This document shows, one piece after another, positions 1 to 6,955 of a stretch of 25,164 nt of DNA. Every line of letters starts with the position of its first letter. The first letter of the stretch is position 1. Position numbers and translations under genes: made by a program. The notes beneath the pieces are model-generated. The model made no database searches and was not told the DNA's origin. It worked only from the letters and a program-made list of their open reading frames with translations. Where the stretch lies: assembly GCA_964645585.1 (NCBI GenBank), contig CAZYAN010000056.1, forward strand, positions 1-25,164, read 5' to 3'. The DNA comes from DATGSL01 sp964645585 (GTDB lineage: Bacteria; Verrucomicrobiota; Verrucomicrobiia; Opitutales; T3Sed10-336).

Positions 1-91
1 CCCGCCCTCCTTTTCTCCGCTTCCTTCGAGACAGAAAGGATAAACGTCCGAAAAGTAGGTAGTGTCTTCCCGCTGATGATCGCTTAGGCAG

Positions 92-370
92 TTGGAGAAG
101 ACACTGAATGAGACTGTAAAGGCCGGTTCGTCGGCATCAAGCGAAGTTGTGCGAATCGACTTCGGAAACCTGAAAAAGGACCTGAGCGGGTTTGTCCGCG
201 GAACGGTGGAAGAGGCGCTCAATGGGCTTCTGGAGGCGGAGGCCGAGCAGGCCTGCAATGCTCGGCAGGAGCGCTCCGCCCGCCGAAACGGCCATTACGA
301 GCGCAATCTGGAGCGGTCAGATCGAAGGACCTTGGCAGGAAAAGGCGGATTGCCCTTCCACGTTCAATGA
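92..370 (+). pseudogene. IS256-family transposase, 5' fragment
   Basis: Opens with TTG at 92. The first ~75 codons read like the N-terminus of a widespread IS256 (mutator-type) transposase: SASSEVVRIDF, then NLKKDLSGFVRGTVEEALNG, LLEAEAEQACNA and RNGHYERNL. Full-length members are around 400 residues and continue with the DDE catalytic core. Here similarity ends near position 316 after HYERNL, and the frame runs on through unrelated codons to a stop at 370. The catalytic domain is absent, so this is a non-functional remnant. I could not identify a terminal inverted repeat in positions 1-91. Family recognition is from memory of the conserved N-terminus. Confidence 0.8.
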
Positions 371-466
371 GGAACCTGAATACGGGTGCCATTTGGCTCC
401 GCTGAGACGCAGGTCGTCGTGATGGATATCGAGGGTTTCCTTTGGATTTAAATATAAATACGCGCT

Positions 467-472
467 AGGAGG
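467..472 (+). promoter_or_regulatory. Strong Shine-Dalgarno AGGAGG before the esterase
   Basis: A perfect AGGAGG lies six bases upstream of the ATG at 479 and fixes that start. The preceding 15-20 bases are very AT-rich (TTTAAATATAAATA), so a promoter -10 element such as TATAAA at 453-458 is possible, but I see no convincing -35 box. It is one of the few textbook ribosome binding sites in this window. Confidence 0.75.
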
Positions 473-478
473 ATTTTT

Positions 479-1744
479 ATGGTAAACTTGGGGCAGATTC
501 TATTGGCTGCGGTTGTCGGCAGTGTATTGTTTTTTTCGGAATCGGAAATTCAGGCGGACGTGACCTGCGATGTCGTTGTCTATGCGGGGACCAGTGGCGG
601 TGTTGCGGATATTTCCACTTTGCGCGGAGAGTTGATTCTGGCCAGTGACGCCCAATTGACGGGAGAATGGCTCGTGAGCCGGAAGAAGCGACTGTATGTT
701 GGGAACAATACCGGGGAGGGAGACAAATCGGCGGTGAATGGCGTAGCAACGAATGTATTGAATCAGCGGGAGGAACCGGATATCAAAGGCCGCTTTGTTT
801 CCCTTGGCCGGTCTTCATTTTCTCCGGACAATCCCGCGAAGGTTCTCATCGAAAACCGTGGCACGACGGCGCATGTGGGGCTCGATTCGGTGCGGCTTGT
901 TCCGGCCGTTCCCCGCGATCCTTTTCCGCTCTGGCCCTCCGGAGAAGTTCCCGGAGCGTCGGGAAAGGCGGAGCCGGACACGCCAGGACTGACACCCTAT
1001 TTCCCGGAATCGGCGATTGCCACCGGGGCCGCGATGGTGATTTGTCCGGGCGGCGGCTATGTCCGTTTGGCCGAGCACGAGGGAGAAGGTTATGCTCGTT
1101 TTCTCAATGAACACGGGATCGCGGCCTTTGTGCTGAAATACCGTCTTGGCTCCGCCGGATACCGTCATCCGGCGATGTTGGAGGATGCGGCCCGCGCGGT
1201 TCGTCTGGTGCGTGCGAATGCGGCGGACTGGGGACTTGATCCGGGTCGTATTGGGATTATGGGTTCATCGGCCGGCGGTCATCTCGCTTCGACCCTTCTC
1301 ACACATTTCTCCGGAGGTGATCCGGATGCTTTGGACCCGATCGAGCGTCAGAGCGATCGTCCGGATTTGGGGATACTTTGTTATCCGGTGATCACCATGG
1401 GCGATGGAACGCATGCAGGATCGCGGGCAAATTTGCTGGGGGCAAACCCGTCGCCCGAGTTGATCGAGCTGCTGTCGAACGAGAGGCACGTTACCGCGGA
1501 GACCCCTCCCACGTTTCTCTGGCATACGGCGGAGGATCCCGTTGTGCCGGTTTCAAACAGCTTGGACTTCGCCGCTGTACTCGCAAAGCACGGGGTTCCT
1601 TTCGATCTTCACGTATATGAGAAAGGGGCGCACGGCCTGGGGTTGGGCAGTCGGGAATACGATCCCGCGAAATGGCATCCGTGGACGGCGGACCTTCTGT
1701 TTTGGCTGAAAGGTCAAGGCTTCCTGGATCGGATTCGGTCATAA
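479..1744 (+). CDS. Secreted alpha/beta hydrolase (BD-FAE/acetylxylan esterase-like) with relic FAD-oxidoreductase/golvesin N-terminus
   Basis: 421 residues. Residues 1-26 form a signal peptide. Residues ~150-421 are an alpha/beta hydrolase: oxyanion-hole segment CPGGGY, nucleophile elbow GSSAGG with Ser264, Asp353 in HTAEDPVVP and His385 in GAHGLGLG. It resembles carbohydrate esterases that deacylate plant polysaccharides; the substrate is unknown. Residues 28-150 are odd. CDVVVYAGTSGGVA matches the start of FAD-dependent oxidoreductases, yet the next residues (ELILASDAQLTGEW, YVG, NQREEPDIKGRFVSLG, LDSVRLVP) match the C-terminal golvesin/Xly CBD-like domain of the same proteins. Roughly the whole FAD domain and part of the golvesin domain seem to be missing in frame. 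The hydrolase part looks intact. A strong Shine-Dalgarno precedes the start. Confidence 0.88.
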   Translation: MVNLGQILLAAVVGSVLFFSESEIQADVTCDVVVYAGTSGGVADISTLRGELILASDAQLTGEWLVSRKKRLYVGNNTGEGDKSAVNGVATNVLNQREEPDIKGRFVSLGRSSFSPDNPAKVLIENRGTTAHVGLDSVRLVPAVPRDPFPLWPSGEVPGASGKAEPDTPGLTPYFPESAIATGAAMVICPGGGYVRLAEHEGEGYARFLNEHGIAAFVLKYRLGSAGYRHPAMLEDAARAVRLVRANAADWGLDPGRIGIMGSSAGGHLASTLLTHFSGGDPDALDPIERQSDRPDLGILCYPVITMGDGTHAGSRANLLGANPSPELIELLSNERHVTAETPPTFLWHTAEDPVVPVSNSLDFAAVLAKHGVPFDLHVYEKGAHGLGLGSREYDPAKWHPWTADLLFWLKGQGFLDRIRS

Positions 1745-1920
1745 GCGGACTTTTGGCGGGATGGACCTCCTTCATTGAGACCGCTGGCTGATGGTCTGTC
1801 GCCTCTTCAGGATTTCCCTGAGCAAGAGGAGGGGGCGCGAAGACTGAACCGGGCGCAGCGGTGCGAACGCTTTTGGCGGTGGACTGGGATGCGGCGGCGG
1901 GCATACATTTACGTTCGCGG
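1745..1920. other. Intergenic space between convergent genes
   Basis: This 176-base stretch lies between the stops of the plus-strand esterase and the minus-strand nucleotidyltransferase. It contains short G-rich and CTCTTC-type runs, but I found no convincing terminator hairpin, RNA gene or conserved ORF in it. Confidence 0.5.
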
Positions 1921-3141
1921 TTAATCGGCGATCCATTTACGGACGAGGCGCACCGGTCGGAGGAAATAATAATAGCCAGGGTGTTTTGCCTCGGCGGCGC
2001 GGATGTCGGCATGACCGGGTTGAACGCTGTTGCAAAAGATCCACCGGAGACGGCCGCTAACCGAGGAGCAGAGAGCGAGCTGGAAAGCGGCAGGCGCGTT
2101 CGGCTCCGTATCGAGGTCCGAAAGGCGCTGCTCAACGCGATCGCACAGTTTTCGGATGGTGCCTGCGCTGTTCGCCTTTGTGGAAAGATACGGAACAAGG
2201 CGCGGGTCAATCAGCCGTTCGATCAGCGCGGCGCCGAGCAGGAGAGGCCGGAGCATTCCGCGCTCGGCGGCGAGTTTGCAGACACTCCGTTCGTCGACAG
2301 GGTGTCCGCGAAGGAATTCAGCAACCCCCGTCAGCCATTCGAGTCTCGACCACGCGTGCTTGCCGCCGTGCAGGCAGAGAAACAGGAAATTGTCCTCGGT
2401 ATTCATCACTCGGATATCGGCGCCGCCAATTCTGCAGGTTTCCGCCCGTTCGATGATCGCGGCCGGTGTGATCTTGTACGGCATTTTTGCCGGGGAGAGA
2501 TTGAAGTGAAGTTCGACGACCGCGTCCGTCTGCTCGTTGACCAGGATAAAGTGATAGAGGTATTTGCGGACGGCTGCTTCCTGGTCGGCTTTGGCAACGG
2601 CTCCCGCTTCGCGGAGAATGACGGAGTAACCGGCGGCCCGCAAGACTTCAAGAGCGGCGAAAACCTTCTCCGGTTCGATCAGAATGTCGAGGTCGCCGGC
2701 GGGGCGGAGCGCGAGATTTTGATAGGCGCTCCAGGCGAGCGCTGGACCTTTCAGCGGGACCGAAGGAATGCCGGCGTCTTCCAGCGCGGTCGAAAGGCGG
2801 AGCAGTTCGGCCGTCAGCACCATCATGCGCCGCCGGTTTTCTTCAAATGCGTCGCCGAACGCCGTTCGGACGGGCGCGGGCATCGCTGCCGGGGCGTATT
2901 TCATCATGTTGGAGAAAACCAGCGGATACACGCGATGGTGCAGGGCGAGATCGAGCAGCCAGTTCCAGTCGGGATCACGTGCGAGAAGGTTTTGGAGGGT
3001 CTTTTGCTGCTCGGGCGTCAGCTCGGTCCGGGCGCAAAGGAGCACGATCGCGAAGGCAGTCGATTTTTCGTCCGGCAAGGAAAAGCTGGAACACGCGCGG
3101 GAGGCGGCCGGTTCCCGTCGAGACAAGCGAGGTAACACCAT
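1921..3141 (-). CDS. Nucleotidyltransferase family protein (NTP_transf_5-like)
   Basis: Up to 406 residues. The centre shows the signature of the uncharacterised nucleotidyltransferase family (PF14907-type): VPLKGPALAW, then RPAGDLDILI, with the acidic DLD pair expected to bind metal, and VELHFNLSP and LCLHGGKHAW further on. Family members often lie in polysaccharide or peptide-modification clusters, but the substrate is unknown and no such cluster is visible here. The ATG at 3141 may not be the real start: the first ~25 residues look non-conserved, and a sigma70-like -10 box lies only a few bases upstream, which would make that start leaderless. A start further in, before the LTPEQQK segment, is possible. 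The opposite-strand ORF of similar length is a shadow. Confidence 0.8.
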   Translation of the reverse strand: MVLPRLSRREPAASRACSSFSLPDEKSTAFAIVLLCARTELTPEQQKTLQNLLARDPDWNWLLDLALHHRVYPLVFSNMMKYAPAAMPAPVRTAFGDAFEENRRRMMVLTAELLRLSTALEDAGIPSVPLKGPALAWSAYQNLALRPAGDLDILIEPEKVFAALEVLRAAGYSVILREAGAVAKADQEAAVRKYLYHFILVNEQTDAVVELHFNLSPAKMPYKITPAAIIERAETCRIGGADIRVMNTEDNFLFLCLHGGKHAWSRLEWLTGVAEFLRGHPVDERSVCKLAAERGMLRPLLLGAALIERLIDPRLVPYLSTKANSAGTIRKLCDRVEQRLSDLDTEPNAPAAFQLALCSSVSGRLRWIFCNSVQPGHADIRAAEAKHPGYYYFLRPVRLVRKWIAD

Positions 3142-3146
3142 GCGGT

Positions 3147-3175
3147 AGTTTACCGATGATATCGCGCCGCTGCAA
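3147..3175 (-). promoter_or_regulatory. Candidate sigma70 promoter for the nucleotidyltransferase gene
   Basis: On the minus strand, TTGCAG is followed after exactly 17 bases by TAAACT. The -10 hexamer ends six bases from the annotated ATG, so transcription would begin at about that codon. Either the mRNA is leaderless or translation starts at a downstream codon. The match is good by eye but untested. Confidence 0.45.
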
Positions 3176-3391
3176 CAGGGGTCCGACCGGAGAGGCTGCG
3201 CGAAGGTGTTACGGATCGCGGTCTGAGGTCTTGCCTGAGGATCGAACTTTTGCGGACGATTCGCCGCGGGTGCTCAAAACGCGGTCGATCCGCAATTGTC
3301 CCTTGCCAATCGACCGGGAATGGCTTGAAACTGACGGCTTCCCTCCGGGGCGGTCCGGACACCAGATATCCATAGGCGTGAGAGCTTTATT

Positions 3392-3420
3392 TTGACGGTT
3401 CTCGCGGATCCGGGTAAACT
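3392..3420 (+). promoter_or_regulatory. Candidate sigma70 promoter for acnA
   Basis: TTGACG (3392-3397) and TAAACT (3415-3420) are separated by 17 bases, a near-consensus sigma70 arrangement. The predicted transcription start is near 3427. That leaves about 44 bases of leader before the ATG at 3471 but only about 11 before the ATG at 3438, which favours the downstream start. Confidence 0.6.
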
Positions 3421-3470
3421 GACCTTTTCGGGAGGGGATGTTTGCTAATCGAGCCAGAGGCAAAATCCAC

Positions 3471-6338
3471 ATGAAACAATCTGCCAATCCATTGAATACC
3501 TTGCGGACGTTTGGCGACGGTCCGAAAGGAAAGCGCTATTTTTATTCGCTCCCCGCGCTGGAGGAGGCCGGGCTGGGAAAGATCTCGCGCCTGCCGGTCA
3601 GCGTTCGCGTCGTGCTGGAGTCGGTCCTGCGTAACTGCGACGGAAAGACAATTTCGGAAGAGGACGTCAGAACCCTTGCCCGCTGGAATGCCGCGGAACC
3701 GGCGCGCGTCGAGGTGCCGTTTGTCGTTTCGCGTATTCTTTTGCAAGATTTCACCGGTGTGCCGCTGCTGGTCGATTTGGCGGCGATGCGCTCGGCGGTT
3801 GCCCGCCTGGGGCGCGACCCGAAGCTCATCGAGCCGCTGGTTCCCGTCGATCTGGTGATCGACCACTCGGTGCAGGTGGACCGTTCCGGCACTCCGGAAG
3901 CGTTTGTGCAGAACTTGCAGATCGAGTTTGGGCGCAACCGCGAGCGGTACGAGTTCCTCAAATGGGGCCAGGAGGCTTTCGAGACAGTCGGTGTTGTCCC
4001 GCCGGCGATCGGGATCGTTCACCAGGTCAACCTCGAGCACCTGGCGCGGCTTGTATTCGCGGAGGATATTGAGGGCGGGCAGCTCCATTTCCCGGATTCG
4101 CTCGTCGGGACCGACTCCCATACGACGATGATCAACGGTCTCGGTATTCTCGGCTGGGGCGTCGGCGGAATCGAGGCTGAAGCCGGCATGCTGGGTCAGC
4201 CGGTTTACTTCCTGACGCCCGAAGTCGTCGGGGTTCATTTGACGGGCGAACTGGCAGAAGGCGTGACCGCGACGGATTTCGCCCTGCGGGTGACGCAGTT
4301 GCTTCGCGAGGAAAATGTCGTCGGCAAGTTCGTCGAATTTTTCGGTGAAGGCGCGGCCCGGCTGACGGTAGCCGACCGGGCGACCGTTGCCAATATGGCG
4401 CCGGAATACGGCGCGACCTGCGGATTTTTCCCGATCGACGAGGAAAGTTTGAACTACATGCGGGCGACCGGCCGGAGCGAAGAGCAAATCGATCTGATTC
4501 GTGAGTACTACCAGGCACAAGGGATGTTTGGCATGCCGAAAGCCGGCGAGGTGGATTACACCAAGGTGCTCGAACTCGACTTGTCGACGCTCAAGCCGAG
4601 CGTCGCCGGACCGAAGCGTCCGCAGGACCGGGTCGATTTGCCGCAATTGAAGGAGCGCTTCGACACGCTGTTCACCGCGCCGCCGCAGGAAGGCGGTTTT
4701 GGTCTGTCCGCCGCCGACCGCCAGCACCGGGAAACGATTACGTTGCGCGAAATCGAAGATTCGAGCGACCGCCGCTCCGGCAGCCAGGAACTGCTTCCTG
4801 ACGGACGGCCGGGACGGATCTGGAGCGAAGGCGAAATGACAAACAACCGCCCGACGGATCCGAAGGAGGCAAACGGCCAGCTCCGCATCCCCGCAAACGG
4901 GACCGGGGAGATCGGCCACGGAACAGTGGTGATCGCCGCGATCACCAGTTGCACGAACACCAGCAACCCGAGCGTCATGCTCGGCGCCGGACTATTGGCA
5001 AAAAAGGCGATTGAGCGCGGGCTCAAGGTTCGCCCGTATGTCAAAACGAGTCTGGCGCCTGGCTCGCGGGTGGTCACGGACTACTTGAACGAAACCGGCC
5101 TGCAAAAGTACCTCGACGAACTCGGCTTCAACCTCGTCGGCTACGGCTGCACGACTTGCATCGGAAACAGCGGCCCGCTTGCGGCGCCGATCGAGGACGC
5201 GATCGAGCGCGGCAACTTGATCACCGCGAGTGTTCTTTCCGGAAACCGGAATTTCGAGGCGCGAATTCACTCCGCGGTCAAAGCGAATTTCCTGATGTCC
5301 CCGCCGCTCGTCGTGGCTTTCGCTCTCGCGGGGCGCGTCGATATCGATTTGACGAATGAACCGCTCGGGACCGGGTCCGACGGGAATCCGGTCTACCTGA
5401 AGGACATTTGGCCGACGCGTCAGGAAGTTCTGGAGGCGATCAACCGCGGCCTGAAGCCGGAGATGTTCAAAACCAAGTACGAGAACCTTGATGCGAATCC
5501 GGAATGGAACGCGATCGAAGTCGCTGGCGGCGAGCTGTTCCAGTGGGACGAGGAGAGCACGTACATTCAAGAGCCTCCTTACTTTAATGGGTTTTCGATG
5601 GATCCGGATCCGATCCAGCCGATTTCCGGAATGCGTCCGCTGCTGATCCTGGGCGATTCGGTCACAACCGACCACATTTCGCCGGCCGGCGCCTTCAGTG
5701 AAAAGACACCCGCCGGGCAGTACTTGGCCAGCAAGGGGGTGAAACCGTTCGAGTTCAACTCCTACGGATCGCGGCGCGGCAATGACCGCGTGATGACTCG
5801 CGGAACCTTTGCGAACGTCCGGATCAAAAATCAGTTGGCCGACGGCAAGGAAGGCGGCTACACCAAACTGATGCCGGAAGGCAAGGTCACGACGATTTAC
5901 GAAGCGTGCGAGGAATACAAGAAGCGGAATGTTCCGCTGATCGTGTTTGCCGGGAGCGACTACGGCATGGGGAGCTCGCGGGACTGGGCCGCCAAGGGCA
6001 CGCTTCTGCTCGGGGTTCGCGCCGTGGTCGCGACGAGCTTTGAGCGGATCCACCGCAGCAACCTGATCGGCATGGGGGTTCTCCCGCTTCAGTTCGCCAA
6101 GAGCGAGCACACGCCGGAAAGCCTCGGATTTGACGGGTCGGAGCTTTTCTCGCTCAAAGGTCTGTCCAACGATCTCAAACCTGGACAGCAGCTCGACCTC
6201 GAGATCGAAAGGAAGGACGGCACAAAGGAGACGGTCCCTGTACTCGTCCGAATCGACACGCCAATCGAAATCGAGTATTATCGTCACGGCGGGATTCTTC
6301 CGTATGTCCTGCGTGACATTCTCAAGAAAAACAGTTAA
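3471..6338 (+). CDS. acnA: Aconitate hydratase AcnA
   Basis: Isomerises citrate to isocitrate in the TCA cycle using a 4Fe-4S cluster; cytosolic. 955 residues from the ATG at 3471. An in-frame ATG at 3438 would add 11 residues, but its purine-rich stretch is too close to serve as a ribosome site, and homologues begin near NPLNTLRTF. Hallmarks are FSLPALEE-type FYSLPALEEAG, GTDSHTTMINGLG, cluster ligands Cys494 (ITSCTNTSNP) and Cys560/Cys563 (GCTTCIGNSG), and GSSRDWAAKG in the swivel domain. The protein is longer than the ~890-residue E. coli enzyme, mostly because of a hydrophilic stretch of about 60 residues just before IGHGTVVIAAITSC. The gene is monocistronic, with its own promoter and a strong terminator. 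Confidence 0.96.
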   Translation: MKQSANPLNTLRTFGDGPKGKRYFYSLPALEEAGLGKISRLPVSVRVVLESVLRNCDGKTISEEDVRTLARWNAAEPARVEVPFVVSRILLQDFTGVPLLVDLAAMRSAVARLGRDPKLIEPLVPVDLVIDHSVQVDRSGTPEAFVQNLQIEFGRNRERYEFLKWGQEAFETVGVVPPAIGIVHQVNLEHLARLVFAEDIEGGQLHFPDSLVGTDSHTTMINGLGILGWGVGGIEAEAGMLGQPVYFLTPEVVGVHLTGELAEGVTATDFALRVTQLLREENVVGKFVEFFGEGAARLTVADRATVANMAPEYGATCGFFPIDEESLNYMRATGRSEEQIDLIREYYQAQGMFGMPKAGEVDYTKVLELDLSTLKPSVAGPKRPQDRVDLPQLKERFDTLFTAPPQEGGFGLSAADRQHRETITLREIEDSSDRRSGSQELLPDGRPGRIWSEGEMTNNRPTDPKEANGQLRIPANGTGEIGHGTVVIAAITSCTNTSNPSVMLGAGLLAKKAIERGLKVRPYVKTSLAPGSRVVTDYLNETGLQKYLDELGFNLVGYGCTTCIGNSGPLAAPIEDAIERGNLITASVLSGNRNFEARIHSAVKANFLMSPPLVVAFALAGRVDIDLTNEPLGTGSDGNPVYLKDIWPTRQEVLEAINRGLKPEMFKTKYENLDANPEWNAIEVAGGELFQWDEESTYIQEPPYFNGFSMDPDPIQPISGMRPLLILGDSVTTDHISPAGAFSEKTPAGQYLASKGVKPFEFNSYGSRRGNDRVMTRGTFANVRIKNQLADGKEGGYTKLMPEGKVTTIYEACEEYKKRNVPLIVFAGSDYGMGSSRDWAAKGTLLLGVRAVVATSFERIHRSNLIGMGVLPLQFAKSEHTPESLGFDGSELFSLKGLSNDLKPGQQLDLEIERKDGTKETVPVLVRIDTPIEIEYYRHGGILPYVLRDILKKNS

Positions 6339-6351
6339 GTTACCGTTTCCC

Positions 6352-6385
6352 AGCGCCGCCGGAAGATCCCCGGCGGCGCTTTCGT
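6352..6385 (+). terminator. Hairpin terminator after acnA
   Basis: A perfect 11-bp GC-rich stem (AGCGCCGCCGG paired with CCGGCGGCGCT) with a 7-base loop, followed by TTCGT. GTTAC and GTAAC just outside could extend the pairing. The T tract is short but the stem is strong, and it sits directly after the acnA stop. Confidence 0.75.
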
Positions 6386-6433
6386 AACCGAACAACCTGA
6401 ACCTTCATTTTTTTCCGTTCCGAGTCAGCCCCG

Positions 6434-6943
6434 ATGCCCGAAAATCAGTCAGCGGCTTTTCTTGTCGATGCTTATTCGGAGCCGGTTATTGTAAAGATTT
6501 CCGGGCGCGCTTCCTTTATGAACAGCGCTCCGCTCCGGGATTTTTTCAGTCACGTGACAAAGACCGGCAAGCGCCGCTTCATTGTGGATTTCGCGGATTG
6601 CACCGGGATGGACAGCACCTTTCTCGGGATTCTGGCGGGAGCGGCTTTGGAATTGCGCAGGCTGGATCCTCCGGGATCGATCGTTCTTTGCCGACTCGGC
6701 GCCAGGAACCTGGAACTCGTTCGCAACCTGGGGCTGCACCGTATTATGACGGTCGATACCGGCGAGCAGCCGATCGACCTGGAGAAGGCGACCCCGCTGG
6801 ACAGTCCAACCGGGGAAGCCGAGCTCGCCAGCGCGAGGCTCGTGCTTGAGGCTCACGAAAATTTGATTGAAGCGGACGAGGGGAACCGGAATAAATTTCA
6901 AGACGTGGTTTCCTTCCTGAAAAACCAGGTTGAACGAATGTGA
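6434..6943 (+). CDS. STAS-domain anti-sigma factor antagonist
   Basis: 169 residues, with a STAS fold over roughly residues 10-115. The segment VDFADCTGMDSTFLGIL contains the conserved Asp60-Ser61 pair; this Ser is the residue phosphorylated by an anti-sigma kinase in SpoIIAA/RsbV proteins. A charged helical tail of ~50 residues (EAELASARLVLEAHENLIEA onward) is longer than in minimal SpoIIAA. Twelve bases separate it from a SpoIIE-type phosphatase, the enzyme class that removes this phosphate, so the two probably form an operon and a partner-switching pair. No RsbW-like kinase or sigma factor is in the window. In PVC bacteria, output may be something other than sigma control. Confidence 0.88.
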   Translation: MPENQSAAFLVDAYSEPVIVKISGRASFMNSAPLRDFFSHVTKTGKRRFIVDFADCTGMDSTFLGILAGAALELRRLDPPGSIVLCRLGARNLELVRNLGLHRIMTVDTGEQPIDLEKATPLDSPTGEAELASARLVLEAHENLIEADEGNRNKFQDVVSFLKNQVERM

Positions 6944-6955
6944 CGAGTTCCCCTC

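Larger units (their letters stand above)
3142..3470. promoter_or_regulatory. Divergent intergenic region between nucleotidyltransferase and acnA
   Basis: About 330 bases with no convincing gene. It holds a sigma70-like promoter pointing each way, annotated separately, and between them a featureless GC-rich stretch. I see no tRNA, riboswitch consensus or clear operator palindrome. Confidence 0.5.

Noticed and set aside
1861..3135. 424-residue plus-strand open frame
   Set aside because: Antisense shadow of the nucleotidyltransferase gene; Arg/Gly-rich translation without family motifs.
3387..4919. 510-residue minus-strand open frame
   Set aside because: Antisense to acnA, whose motifs are unmistakable on the plus strand; translation is His/Arg-rich and unrecognisable.
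4992..6395. 467-residue minus-strand open frame
   Set aside because: Also antisense to acnA in GC-rich DNA; it also runs through the terminator stem.
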